Assembly (NCBI GenBank): GCA_946481105.1
Contig: CAMLMM010000022.1
Coordinates: 1 to 28,730 of the forward strand
Reading direction: 5' to 3'
DNA length: 28,730 nt
Source of the DNA: an uncultured Alphaproteobacteria bacterium
GTDB taxonomy: Bacteria; Pseudomonadota; Alphaproteobacteria; Micavibrionales; Micavibrionaceae
In this document: positions 8,599 through 16,572 of the stretch, piece by piece
Layout: each line of letters opens with the position of its first letter
How positions within the stretch are numbered: the stretch's first letter is position 1
Translations under genes and position numbers: made by a program
Notes under the pieces: model-generated
The model's input: the letters and a program-made list of their open reading frames with translations, nothing else
What the model was told of the DNA's origin: nothing
The model's database searches: none

Positions 8599-8667
8599 CG
8601 ATAATTCTCCCTTGTTTTTTCTGATATGTAGTGGTTTTTTATAATTATGTCAACACTGCAGGCAAAA

Positions 8668-8687
8668 GGGCCGGGAAACCCCGGCCC
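8668..8687 (-). terminator. Probable rho-independent terminator of the AhpD-like gene
   Basis: GGGCCGGG (8668-8675) and CCCGGCCC (8680-8687) form a perfect 8-bp GC stem with a 4-base loop. On the minus strand it is followed by TTTTGCC, a short T-run, and it lies between two minus-strand genes, about 160 bases after the AhpD-like stop. On the plus strand the downstream sequence CCACAAAATTTTA has no direct T-run. Confidence 0.6.
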
Positions 8688-8845
8688 CCACAAAATTTTA
8701 CGAAAGCATGTTATCAATTGAAGTATTTTGTGCCGAAAATGGACGTTTTAGAGAACCGCAGCGCAGAATACTTTAAGGTATTTGAGCAGCGGAAGCGCAA
8801 AAAACATCCATTTGCAGGCCAAAAGACGATAATTGGCTACATGCT

Positions 8846-9400
8846 TTACGCGGCTTTACTGGCTGCGCCTGACGCAGACACGAATGGAAAATCATTTTCC
8901 GTGCCCATGACATGATTAAAGTAATTGGTAAACAGATTCAGCGATGTGACAGCCACAATCTCGGCAATTTCGCCATCCGAATACCCGGCGTTACGCACCG
9001 CTGCAACATCCGCATCATTGACATTACCACGCGTATCCACAATCTGACGCGCAAAAGTCAGGGCTGCCTGCACCTTGGCATCCGCTGACTGAGCACTTAA
9101 ATTACGTGTCATTTCCGCGCTATCTAGTTTTTGCATTTTGCCAATGGCCGTATGGGCGGATGCACAGTAATCGCAGTTATTTGCCCCGGCCACAGCCAGC
9201 GCAATTTGCTCACGTACCGCGGCGGATAATTTGCTTTTCGCCAACGCCCCGCTGAAATTCAGATAGGATTCAAGCACAGCTGGCGAATGCGCAAAAGTTT
9301 TGAAAATATTGGGCACCATCCCCAGCTTGGCCTGGACACCCTCAAGCATTTTTTGTGCTTCGGGGGATGGATTGGATGCGGGTTGAATACGTGCAGTCAT
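8846..9400 (-). CDS. Carboxymuconolactone decarboxylase / AhpD-like protein
   Basis: A 184-residue protein with the AhpD-like core: Glu65 in REQIALAVAGANNCDYCASAH and the redox pair Cys76-x-x-Cys79 with His83, the peroxidase-type proton-relay motif of AhpD. Family members are disulfide-using peroxidases or related enzymes in the cytosol, so a role against peroxides or electrophiles is likely; the real carboxymuconolactone reaction is unlikely. The start is the ATG at 9400, because AGGAGA (9406-9411) sits 5 bases upstream; a longer open frame to 9439 has no such site. It lies 130 bases after a TetR gene in the same direction and has the same palindrome upstream, implying control by that repressor. 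Confidence 0.88.
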   Translation of the reverse strand: MTARIQPASNPSPEAQKMLEGVQAKLGMVPNIFKTFAHSPAVLESYLNFSGALAKSKLSAAVREQIALAVAGANNCDYCASAHTAIGKMQKLDSAEMTRNLSAQSADAKVQAALTFARQIVDTRGNVNDADVAAVRNAGYSDGEIAEIVAVTSLNLFTNYFNHVMGTENDFPFVSASGAASKAA

Positions 9401-9453
9401 TTTAGTCTCCTTGGTTAAGTACAGTTTAAAAAGCTTCATTTTATATCTATCTA

Positions 9454-9469
9454 CCTATCTATAGATAGA
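9454..9469. promoter_or_regulatory. Putative TetR operator upstream of the AhpD-like gene
   Basis: A perfect 14-base palindrome CTATCTATAGATAG (9455-9468) inside a 16-base box that recurs once, inverted, upstream of the TetR gene. It lies 55 bases before the ATG at 9400. An AT-rich stretch TATAAAAT (minus strand, 9445-9438) lies just downstream and could be part of the promoter. A third partial match (CTATAGATAGG) at about 10790 is inside a coding region and probably chance. Confidence 0.65.
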
Positions 9470-9530
9470 CAAACTATCATGGAATTAGAATATTTCTTTT
9501 CATGGTCAATACCCATTTACGCAATTATTT

Positions 9531-10103
9531 TTAACTCTTGATCCTGGCCAATATGCCATCCAGCACATTCGCCATATATGTCTTGTTCTGACGCACACGC
9601 GCCAGCAACATGCCCCCTTCCACCGCCGCGACTATTTCCACGGCCGCAGTTTTAGGCTTAAGTTCATTATTCACACTGCCATCCGCAATGCCCTCTTTTA
9701 AAAACCGCTCTACCCAGGTTTCAAACTGGCTGAAAAATTCATTGAGTCGCCCCTGCACCTGCTCCGACACGGCATAACGATCTGCAGACAGCATGGCACA
9801 TAGGCAAAGGTCGCGCTGGCTTCCTGACAGATTGCCAATCACCTGAAACAATTCTTTTATCTTGGCAAAAGCTTTTCCCTTGCGCTCTGATAATTCAATT
9901 AGTTGGGCTTGAAAATTGGTTATATACCTGTCCACCAGCCCAACCGCCAGATCATCCTTGGTCGGGTAATGGTAATGAATACTGGATGTCTTGATACCAA
10001 TCTGCTCGGAAATATCGCGGTAACTGAACGCATCAAAACCCTGCCGCATCGTAAACTGCTCAGCACTATCCAGTATCTGCGTTTTGGTATCGTTGCTCAT
10101 CAT
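9531..10103 (-). CDS. TetR/AcrR-family transcriptional regulator, possible redox or electrophile sensor
   Basis: A 190-residue TetR protein. The N-terminal helix-turn-helix is at about 26-52 (FSYRDISEQIGIKTSSIHYHY then PTKDDL), the usual family signature. The ligand-binding half has two close cysteines, Cys100 and Cys102 (DLCLCAML), at the position where NemR-like TetR proteins carry sensing cysteines; whether they act so here is inference. Two adjacent ATGs (10103 and 10100) are possible starts; AGGG at 10108-10111 is 4 and 7 bases away, which slightly favours 10100. Upstream are a promoter and a palindrome shared with the downstream AhpD-like gene, so autoregulation and control of that gene are expected. 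Confidence 0.88.
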   Translation of the reverse strand: MMSNDTKTQILDSAEQFTMRQGFDAFSYRDISEQIGIKTSSIHYHYPTKDDLAVGLVDRYITNFQAQLIELSERKGKAFAKIKELFQVIGNLSGSQRDLCLCAMLSADRYAVSEQVQGRLNEFFSQFETWVERFLKEGIADGSVNNELKPKTAAVEIVAAVEGGMLLARVRQNKTYMANVLDGILARIKS

Positions 10104-10120
10104 ATCGCCCTATTCTTTAT

Positions 10121-10149
10121 AGTCTAAAGCGATATGTCACCCAAGTCAA
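10121..10149 (-). promoter_or_regulatory. Putative sigma-70 promoter of the TetR gene
   Basis: TTGACT (-35, 10149-10144), a 17-base spacer and TAGACT (-10, 10126-10121) read on the minus strand, about 20 bases before the start codon. The palindromic box lies 6 bases upstream of the -35, so a bound repressor would abut RNA polymerase. Confidence 0.45.
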
Positions 10150-10155
10150 GAACTA

Positions 10156-10171
10156 TCTATCTATAGATAGG
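10156..10171. promoter_or_regulatory. Putative TetR operator upstream of the TetR gene
   Basis: The same 16-base box as at 9454-9469, in inverted orientation, containing the perfect palindrome CTATCTATAGATAG (10157-10170). It lies about 54 bases before the TetR start, matching the 55-base distance at the other site, which argues for a real regulatory element. Confidence 0.65.
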
Positions 10172-10188
10172 TAAATCTGGGACACCCC

Positions 10189-11517
10189 TTAAATCCTTGG
10201 TGGCGCAACCAGATTTACGGTTAATTCCTGACCATCGCGCGAAATAATCACTTTGACTGCCTGCCCATTTTCCAGCCTATCCATACTCTGAACAACCTGC
10301 CTGTAGTCAGGATTGTCCATACCATCCCAGCTCAGAATAATATCTTTTTCCCGAAGGGGCATATCCACCGCCGGCGTATTTGGGAATATGCGATTCACAT
10401 AGGTCACATGGTGACGTTTATCCGTCATAACATTCAAACCCCACCGCATTTTTTTCATGGGGAACGGATATCCATCCTTATTAAACGACCAGTCGCGAAA
10501 TGCATCCGCGTATGGCAACGGTTTGGACATGTCCATATGCCACTCATTGCTCACATTGAAACGGATATGCTGCATCATGGCTACAAAATCCAGCCTCCAA
10601 GCCCCATTTTCATAAACCAGAAAATATGGGGCGCATTGGCGTTGGTCAATTTTATACCGCACAACCGCCAGCCCGGATTTTTTCAACACTATCGTTTGAT
10701 CAACATCGCACACCGCATACGCCTGCAGCTCATTTTTCATCTGCGCGGGTGTCACAACCCATTTTTGGCGCATAACCTGCGTTGCCTGACTATAGATAGG
10801 CAGGCTAGCATCTGCATTTCCTGCCGCCAGGATCCGGTGATACGCAGCAACAACACTGGCCGGATCGTCCCCGGCATTCATTTTCTCTGGCGGAAGAATC
10901 TCCGTCACCACAGGGGCTTGATACCCCTTTCCAATTTCTGCATTGGTCTGCGCCCCGGCACCAATCGCAAGATTTTGTGGCAATTGTTCCGGCGGAGTAA
11001 ATTCTTTCCCTTCCTGCGCCTGCTGCGCTCGGGTAACAATCATCTCGGCAGTGGCCAAAACCCCATCCGCTACACGGTTTGCCTTAAAGAATGGCACCAT
11101 TTGCCGCTGCTGGATATAAGCGACAAAACCATCCGTATATACAGCATCCAGGCCCGCTGAAACCTCCATGCGCACGATATTCTGCTGAGGATCAACGATC
11201 AGCATAACCCCTTTGCGGGTTTTGCTTTCTTCGCCTATTTTGGCCTGCTTAAACAGGGAATTTATAATCTCAGGCGAAATTGTTGCCGTCATGATACGCA
11301 CGTCTATATCATATCGTTCCAGCAATGCTTTGTGATACGTCTCAAGATTTTCTTTTTGATCTGACGTAAACAACTCTTCGCTGTCGCATACTCGTTGCTG
11401 ATAACAATCAGGAAGCTTTACCGAAGCATCACCTGTAAACAATGTTGACATGGCCCAGGCAGATGCGCAGACAATCAGAACAACTCCACCGGCATAAAGA
11501 GAAAACTTGTTTGCCAT
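10189..11517 (-). CDS. TPM-domain protein with C-terminal PDZ-like domain
   Basis: From the ATG at 11517 it has 442 residues (a GTG at 11529, right after the lemA stop, is an alternative). There is one N-terminal hydrophobic segment (about 6-25), so the rest is periplasmic or anchored outside. A TPM domain spans about 45-165 (ELFTSDQKENLETYHKALL, KGVMLIVDP, RMEVSAGLDAVYTDG). A middle part (about 220-330) has a pattern like the NTF2 fold (SVVAAYHRILAAGNADAS, then YENGAWRLDF). The last 80 residues look like a PDZ domain (VNRIFPNTPAVDMPLREKD). TPM proteins often neighbour lemA, as here, and are linked to membrane-protein upkeep; the precise job is unknown. The TPM-plus-PDZ layout is unusual to my knowledge. 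Confidence 0.78.
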   Translation of the reverse strand: MANKFSLYAGGVVLIVCASAWAMSTLFTGDASVKLPDCYQQRVCDSEELFTSDQKENLETYHKALLERYDIDVRIMTATISPEIINSLFKQAKIGEESKTRKGVMLIVDPQQNIVRMEVSAGLDAVYTDGFVAYIQQRQMVPFFKANRVADGVLATAEMIVTRAQQAQEGKEFTPPEQLPQNLAIGAGAQTNAEIGKGYQAPVVTEILPPEKMNAGDDPASVVAAYHRILAAGNADASLPIYSQATQVMRQKWVVTPAQMKNELQAYAVCDVDQTIVLKKSGLAVVRYKIDQRQCAPYFLVYENGAWRLDFVAMMQHIRFNVSNEWHMDMSKPLPYADAFRDWSFNKDGYPFPMKKMRWGLNVMTDKRHHVTYVNRIFPNTPAVDMPLREKDIILSWDGMDNPDYRQVVQSMDRLENGQAVKVIISRDGQELTVNLVAPPRI

Positions 11518-11529
11518 GTCAGCACACAC

Positions 11530-12447
11530 TTACTGGTCATTATCATTAAAATCAACTTGGGTTGCCTTATTCGTCCCATCATCAGCTTTGAAATAAGCTT
11601 TACGCTGGAACCCGCCTAATCCGGCGACCAGACTTCCCGGCAATTTGCGGATAGCGGCATTGAACTCACCCACTTCTTCATTAAAGGCCATGCGGGCTGT
11701 ACCAATACGATTTTCAGTCCCTTCAATCTGCGCCTGCAATTCCAGAAACTGGTCAGAAGAGCGAAGCGTAGGATACGCCTCAACCGTTGCCATCAAACCC
11801 TTCATCTGCCCGCCCAGACCTTGCTGCGCCTGCGCAAGAGAAGTCATATAATTTTCATCATTCAAATGAGCCACGGCCCCCTCGGCCATTGCTTGGACCT
11901 TTGTATTTTCCTGCTCTACCTTCTCAACCTGCGCCCGCATTTTCGCAATCTCCGTCAGAGTACTGCTTTCATGATCCATAAAACCTTTGACTGTTTTAAC
12001 TAAATTTGGAATGAGGTCGGCGCGGCGCTGGTAATTTGTTTCTACCTGCGCCCAGGCCGACAGAACATCCTCCTCCTTGCTGACAAGGCTGTTATAACTC
12101 CATGAGAACCAGATCAGCACAGGCAAACTTATAAGGGCCACACTTAAAATTGATGTTACAGTCTTATTCATTTCGCCGACCTTTCCTGGTTGATTAAGTG
12201 TCTCGGATACGTTTTGAATGGTTTGAACATGAGTGGCATCACCTTGATTGAGCGCCATGATAACGGCCACAAATGTGACAAAAGCCACCGCAAGAACAAT
12301 CCCCCCTAACGGGACTGCCGTGTGAAAATGGGATGGCGTATCACGGTTGGGCAAACCTGCCTTTAAACTGGTTTTTAGCAAAACCGCCTGCTCTGCGGTC
12401 AATTTCCCATTAGCCAGCATTGATTCGATTTTATTGTCAAATTTCAC
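11530..12447 (-). CDS. lemA: LemA family protein with extra N-terminal region
   Basis: The start is the GTG at 12447, with AGGGAG (12455-12460) 7 bases upstream; the frame remains open to 12504 but would run deeper into the previous gene. The 305-residue product has a short N-terminal helical motif (KIESMLANGKLTAEQAVLLK, SHOCT-like), a membrane helix (about 45-67), a second one (about 98-117), then a classical LemA domain (118 onward: YNSLV, AWAQVETNYQRRADLIPNLV, KTVKGFMDHE). Canonical LemA proteins are about 190 residues with one N-terminal helix, so the first 95 residues are an addition. LemA proteins are membrane-anchored helical bundles of uncertain function. It overlaps the DUF2089 gene by 11 bases and abuts the TPM gene: a tight operon. 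Confidence 0.88.
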   Translation of the reverse strand: MKFDNKIESMLANGKLTAEQAVLLKTSLKAGLPNRDTPSHFHTAVPLGGIVLAVAFVTFVAVIMALNQGDATHVQTIQNVSETLNQPGKVGEMNKTVTSILSVALISLPVLIWFSWSYNSLVSKEEDVLSAWAQVETNYQRRADLIPNLVKTVKGFMDHESSTLTEIAKMRAQVEKVEQENTKVQAMAEGAVAHLNDENYMTSLAQAQQGLGGQMKGLMATVEAYPTLRSSDQFLELQAQIEGTENRIGTARMAFNEEVGEFNAAIRKLPGSLVAGLGGFQRKAYFKADDGTNKATQVDFNDNDQ

Positions 12448-12796
12448 CTTGGATCTCCCTGATTTTGCGAATTCCCTCTTCGGCAGCGACGCTGCCTTCT
12501 TCAATCCCCGCTAAAATAGCCGAAACTTTTTGCTCATCCGTTGCTTTAAGTTGATTAAGCGCGGCAATTAATTCATCGATTTTTTTACGCAACGTGGGAT
12601 AACTGACACCACAGATAACCGCCAGATCCTTGAGATTGCCGCCACACAGAATCATGGTCTCGGCCAGTTTACGGTGTTCGATTGAAAGACGCGCCAGACG
12701 TGGCAGACTGAAACTACCTTCCAGAACAACCCCACACCCCCCGCATTTCATGCGCGACAATGTCAGTTCATTTTTGCAGACAGGACAATCTATCAT
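12437..12796 (-). CDS. DUF2089-family zinc-ribbon/helix-turn-helix protein
   Basis: A 119-residue protein with an N-terminal zinc ribbon (Cys4, Cys7, Cys18, Cys21: CPVCKNE and MKCGGCG), then the family's FSLPRLARLS segment and a helix-turn-helix at about 53-75 (NLKDLAVICGVSYPTLRKKI). The C-terminal 35 residues are a charged helix. This is the normal DUF2089 layout; such proteins are thought to bind DNA and often lie beside membrane-protein genes. The ATG at 12796 has GGAGG (12801-12805) 4 bases upstream. It is first in the operon with lemA and the TPM gene and overlaps lemA by 11 bases, so it may regulate its own operon. Confidence 0.85.
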   Translation of the reverse strand: MIDCPVCKNELTLSRMKCGGCGVVLEGSFSLPRLARLSIEHRKLAETMILCGGNLKDLAVICGVSYPTLRKKIDELIAALNQLKATDEQKVSAILAGIEEGSVAAEEGIRKIREIQGEI

Positions 12797-12813
12797 GCCG
12801 CCTCCATATTTTC

Positions 12814-12843
12814 AGAATATCACATAATGTTTCATTTTTTCAA
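12814..12843 (-). promoter_or_regulatory. Putative sigma-70 promoter of the DUF2089-lemA-TPM operon
   Basis: On the minus strand TTGAAA (12843-12838), an 18-base spacer and TATTCT (12819-12814), in an AT-rich gap and 18 bases before the start codon. Each hexamer has one or two mismatches to consensus. Confidence 0.45.
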
Positions 12844-12893
12844 ATATAAAATTGATTATTTTTAATTTTTTCGTATACAAACTCAATAAAATG

Positions 12894-12920
12894 AAAAACC
12901 GCCTGACTGGCGGCTTTTTT
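12894..12920 (-). terminator. Rho-independent terminator downstream of parC
   Basis: CCGCC (12899-12903), loop TGACT, GGCGG (12909-12913). On the minus strand the stem is followed by TTTTTCATTTTA, 24 bases after the parC stop; on the plus strand it is followed by CTTTTTT, so it could work in both directions. Confidence 0.75.
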
Positions 12921-12936
12921 GACATCAGAGTTCTAA

Positions 12937-15177
12937 TTAGGCAAACCGGTTACTGCGCGGGAACCCATTCGGCGGCAATTTACCGGCCTGGGCCCGTTCA
13001 CCGACCCATTCCTTGATATTCGGAACCGGCATTTCACGGGTACCGGACAGGAAGGTTAGCCCTTCTTTCAATTTGAACGACTTGGCATCCGACAATTCGC
13101 CTTCCTTGAATTTCATCAAGATAACGCCTTTGCCCTTTGCCATTTCCGGTACCTGCTCCAGCTTGAACGCCAGCATCTTGCGGTTGGTACCCATCACAGC
13201 CAGATGATCATGGTCCTTATCAATAACACGGCACAATACGGCATCGCCATTATCATCAACCGACATGACCGATTTGCCATTACGTGTCTGGGCCAGAATA
13301 TCATTCGACGATACGATAAAACCTTTGCCATCACGCGTCCCGACCAGCAGCTTCATATCCGGTTCCCAGACCATCATGAACACGATATCCGCATCGGTCG
13401 GTATCTCAACCTGCAAACGTATCGGGTCGCCAAAGCCGCGCCCGGCAGGCAGCTTATCGCCCGGCAGCGTATAGAAACGTCCGTTGCTGGCGAAGGCGAC
13501 AATCTTGTCTGTCGTCTGCGCCTCAAGGATAAACTCCTCGCGGTCGCCTTCCTTGTATTTCAACTCGGATGTATTAACATCATGCCCTTTCATGGCACGT
13601 ATCCAGCCTTTGGCCGACAGGATCACCGTAATTGGCTCTTTCTCGATCATCACCTGATTGAGATCAACCGCGACCGGGGCTGGCGGCTTGCCAATCGTTG
13701 TGCGGCGCGCACCGAGCACCGTGGTCGGACCGTAAATCTTCTTGGTAATGCCAATCTGACGCTTAATTTCGTTCCATTGCTTGGTTTCGGATTTCAGCAA
13801 AGCTTCAAGATTTGCCTTCTCCTTGGTCAGATTGTCATGTTCCTTGCGGATTTCAAATTCTTCCAACTTGCGCAAGGACCGCAGGCGCATATTCAGAATG
13901 GCTTCGGCCTGCACATCGGTCAGCCCGAATTTTTTCATCAGCGCCGGCTTCGGTTCATCTTTCTCACGAATGATTTTGATAACTTCATCGATGTTCAGAT
14001 AAACAATCAGGTAACCCGCAAGAACTTCCAGACGATGATTAACCTCACCCAGACGATGCGTCGATCGGCGGACCAGCACATCCTGACGGTGGTTCAGCCA
14101 GGACTGCAACACCTCTTTCAGGTTCATGACCTTCGGCACCAGACCGTTTTCCAGCACGTTCATATTGAGCGCGAAACGGTTTTCAAGGTCGGACGCGCGG
14201 AACAATGCTTCCATCAGCAGTTCCGGTTCAACCGTTCTGTTCTTTGGCACCAGCACCAGACGCATATCTTCGGCGCTTTCGTCGCGCACGTCATCCAGCA
14301 TCGGGATCTTCTTATCGTTAATCAGATTGGCAATCTGCTCGACCAGCTTCGCCTTTTGCACCTGATACGGAATCTCGGTGACAATGATCTGCCACGTGCC
14401 ACCTTTCAGTTCTTCTTTCACCCAGCGGGCACGGGTACGGAATGACCCGCGTCCGGTGCGGTAGGCCTCGCGCACGGCATCTGTGGATTCAACCAGAACA
14501 CCGCCCGTCGGAAAATCCGGGCCCTTGACGATTTTGACCAGTTCATCAATCGACGCGTCACGCTCCAGCATCAATTCCATCGCATCGCACAGCTCGGCGA
14601 CGTTATGCGGAGGAATATTGGTCGCCATCCCGACCGCGATACCGGACGCCCCATTGGCCAGCAGATTCGGGAAGTTGGATGGCAGGACGACAGGTTCCTG
14701 CGTGTCGCCATCATAGGTGTAACGGAAATCAACGGCATCGTCCTCGATACCTTCCAGAAGCGCAATCGCCGTCTCGGTCAGGCGCGATTCCGTGTAACGC
14801 ATCGCGGCCGCATTATCGCCGTCAATATTACCGAAGTTCCCCTGCCCGTCCACGAGCGGATAACGCACGGCGAAATCCTGCGCCAGACGCACCAGCGTAT
14901 CGTAAACCGACTGGTCGCCATGCGGGTGAAATTTACCGATAACGTCACCGACCACACGCGCCGATTTTTTCGGCGGCAGGTTCGGGTTCAGTTTCAACTG
15001 CTGCATGGCATACAGAACACGGCGGTGCACCGGCTTCAGCCCATCCCGCACATCCGGCAGCGAACGCGACACGATGGTCGACAGCGCATAGGACAGATAG
15101 CGGGTCGACAGCAATCCGGCCATTGGCTGGTCGATAATGCTTTCCGGGATAGTCGCGGGGGGCGTCTTACGGGCCAT
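12937..15177 (-). CDS. parC: DNA topoisomerase IV subunit A (ParC)
   Basis: Breakage-reunion subunit of topoisomerase IV, which decatenates daughter chromosomes together with ParE. At 746 residues it fits ParC rather than the longer GyrA. The N-terminal winged-helix domain holds the catalytic tyrosine Tyr128 ([11 protein letters not shown]) and the quinolone-interacting segment [14 protein letters not shown] (84-97). There Gln89 takes the place of the serine found in E. coli GyrA (Ser83) and ParC (Ser80), and Asp93 matches the acidic position. The C-terminal beta-pinwheel part is degenerate, as in ParC, without a GyrA-box. The ATG at 15177 has AGGAA about 11 bases upstream. recO ends 13 bases before, making a recO-parC operon. 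Confidence 0.95.
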   Translation of the reverse strand: MARKTPPATIPESIIDQPMAGLLSTRYLSYALSTIVSRSLPDVRDGLKPVHRRVLYAMQQLKLNPNLPPKKSARVVGDVIGKFHPHGDQSVYDTLVRLAQDFAVRYPLVDGQGNFGNIDGDNAAAMRYTESRLTETAIALLEGIEDDAVDFRYTYDGDTQEPVVLPSNFPNLLANGASGIAVGMATNIPPHNVAELCDAMELMLERDASIDELVKIVKGPDFPTGGVLVESTDAVREAYRTGRGSFRTRARWVKEELKGGTWQIIVTEIPYQVQKAKLVEQIANLINDKKIPMLDDVRDESAEDMRLVLVPKNRTVEPELLMEALFRASDLENRFALNMNVLENGLVPKVMNLKEVLQSWLNHRQDVLVRRSTHRLGEVNHRLEVLAGYLIVYLNIDEVIKIIREKDEPKPALMKKFGLTDVQAEAILNMRLRSLRKLEEFEIRKEHDNLTKEKANLEALLKSETKQWNEIKRQIGITKKIYGPTTVLGARRTTIGKPPAPVAVDLNQVMIEKEPITVILSAKGWIRAMKGHDVNTSELKYKEGDREEFILEAQTTDKIVAFASNGRFYTLPGDKLPAGRGFGDPIRLQVEIPTDADIVFMMVWEPDMKLLVGTRDGKGFIVSSNDILAQTRNGKSVMSVDDNGDAVLCRVIDKDHDHLAVMGTNRKMLAFKLEQVPEMAKGKGVILMKFKEGELSDAKSFKLKEGLTFLSGTREMPVPNIKEWVGERAQAGKLPPNGFPRSNRFA

Positions 15178-15190
15178 AGTCTTGTTATTC

Positions 15191-15946
15191 CTAAGCAGCT
15201 GATTCGGTGGTGATTACGGGGTATTTTGTCGCAAAAAGCGACGCAAAGCGCAAGCGGGCATCGGGGATTCCCTGTGTATGATGCGCAAAAACCCAATGTT
15301 CCAGGAAATATCCTGTCATTTTCAGGCCCTTAACGACATCTTCTTCCGCCTTCGCGCCCATCGGTTCGGGTTTCAGAAAATCCGGCAGCGGGAGCAATTT
15401 ATCGCGGTACGGATATCCTTCTTTCAGGGAAACCGCGCAACCGGATTTAGGACTGACATAATGTAACGTCCGGGGGTCACCATTCGCGACGCAGCGTGTC
15501 AGGTTCAGCCCGAAACCCAGTTCCTTCAGGAACGCAATCTCCCACATGATATAGGCATAGCCCCAGACATCTGATTGCAACGTGTCGATTAACGCCTGCA
15601 TGCCATGAAATAATCCTTCATGCTGTTCACGTTCCGGCAGTGACGCCTCACATAATGCACAGGCCGATAATAACGCGGCCAACTTTAGGGGATCGTCCAT
15701 AATCAGGGCGGCATTATTACGCCCCTGCTCAATCGTATAATTTCCCAGCTGATCGGCAACGCGTGATTGCCAGTCGACTTCGAGCAGCGTGCCCGGCTCC
15801 AGCAGCCCACGCGTTTTTTGTGACTTGGCACCATAAACATATCCCAGATGGCGGCCACGTTGCGATGTCAGCAATGACAGCACAGCGCCACCCTCGCCAT
15901 GGGCGCGCGCCGTCAATACAATGCCTTGATCTGTCCAATGTTCCAT
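15191..15946 (-). CDS. recO: DNA repair protein RecO
   Basis: Recombination mediator that works with RecR and RecF to load RecA on SSB-coated single-stranded DNA. The 251-residue protein starts with the family's OB-fold ([24 protein letters not shown]) and has the [19 protein letters not shown] segment and the C-terminal helical part ([25 protein letters not shown]). The four-cysteine zinc finger of some RecO proteins is not intact here: only Cys at the first and last parts of that loop are seen. The start codon at 15946 sits inside an inverted repeat, only 14 bases from the start codon of the divergent phosphatase gene, and has no Shine-Dalgarno. Confidence 0.93.
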   Translation of the reverse strand: MEHWTDQGIVLTARAHGEGGAVLSLLTSQRGRHLGYVYGAKSQKTRGLLEPGTLLEVDWQSRVADQLGNYTIEQGRNNAALIMDDPLKLAALLSACALCEASLPEREQHEGLFHGMQALIDTLQSDVWGYAYIMWEIAFLKELGFGLNLTRCVANGDPRTLHYVSPKSGCAVSLKEGYPYRDKLLPLPDFLKPEPMGAKAEEDVVKGLKMTGYFLEHWVFAHHTQGIPDARLRFASLFATKYPVITTESAA

Positions 15947-15963
15947 GCCATGACTATGGCATG
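15944..15963. repeat. Inverted repeat holding both divergent start codons (recO and phosphatase)
   Basis: CATGCCAT (15944-15951) and ATGGCATG (15956-15963) are perfect 8-base inverted arms around GACT. The left end is the recO ATG read on the minus strand and the right end is the phosphatase ATG. No Shine-Dalgarno fits between them, so each gene's promoter and leader must overlap the other's coding region, or the mRNAs are leaderless. Confidence 0.55.
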
Positions 15964-16560
15964 ACCGACACTATTATTCTACCCCCGAAAGCCTTTTATC
16001 TCGTGCGTCACGGCGAAACCGAAGCCAACGCAAAACGTGTTGCCGCCGGGGGACGTCACGACACGCCGCTAACCGCCAAAGGCAAATTACAGGCCACCCG
16101 CCTTGCTGAAAAAATCCGTGACCTGGGGATTAAACCCGGCCATATTTATCACAGCTCCCTGTCCCGCGCCCGTGACACCGCCCATGCTGCCAATACCCAT
16201 ATCCAAACCGGCATGACCGAAGACCATGGGTTGATTGAACATGTGTTCGGGGAATGGGAAGGCATCAGCTGGGATATGCTCCGCGCCTACCGTGAAAAAG
16301 GAATGATTGATCCGCCGGGTGGCGAGACTATGGTGGAATTCTCCAGGCGCGTCACAACAACGTTTTCAACAATTTTAAACCGTCCGCATACCGCCCCGCC
16401 GATGCTCGTGGCGCATGGCGGCGTATTTAACGCCGTCAGCTATGCCTACGGACAGGAACGCCGCCTTATCTCGAATTGTGAGATGCATTTCTACGAGCCG
16501 GATAATTCAAATCCCAGCTATCCTTGGAAAGTCTCTATTCTGCATACAGAAGAAGAGTAA
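15961..16560 (+). CDS. Histidine phosphatase (phosphoglycerate mutase-like) family protein
   Basis: A 199-residue cytosolic phosphatase-superfamily protein. The catalytic motif is LVRHGETEAN (His17), with the second active-site His152 in LVAHGGVFN and the conserved arginine in SSLSRARDTA. Glu in EHVFGEWEG is the usual acidic region. The substrate cannot be told from sequence: possibilities include phosphosugars, alpha-ribazole phosphate or other phosphomonoesters. The frame is open about 200 bases upstream, but that part is antisense to recO; ATG 15961 gives the usual short N-terminus before the RHG motif. Divergent from recO and convergent with the YcbK-like gene (12 bases between stops; a 5-bp hairpin at 16552-16565 overlaps the stop). 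Confidence 0.85.
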   Translation: MTDTIILPPKAFYLVRHGETEANAKRVAAGGRHDTPLTAKGKLQATRLAEKIRDLGIKPGHIYHSSLSRARDTAHAANTHIQTGMTEDHGLIEHVFGEWEGISWDMLRAYREKGMIDPPGGETMVEFSRRVTTTFSTILNRPHTAPPMLVAHGGVFNAVSYAYGQERRLISNCEMHFYEPDNSNPSYPWKVSILHTEEE

Positions 16561-16572
16561 TCTTCCGCCCTG

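Noticed and set aside
8631..8915. Plus-strand open frame of 94 codons between the unknown gene and the AhpD-like gene
   Set aside because: It begins at a GTG without Shine-Dalgarno, crosses the terminator hairpin and ends antisense inside a well-supported gene.
10790..10800. Third partial copy of the TetR box (CTATAGATAGG)
   Set aside because: Only half the palindrome is present and it lies inside the TPM coding region, so chance is the simpler explanation.
13204..14445. Long plus-strand open frame antisense to parC
   Set aside because: It is a composition shadow of the parC codons on the other strand, with no start signal or recognisable protein.
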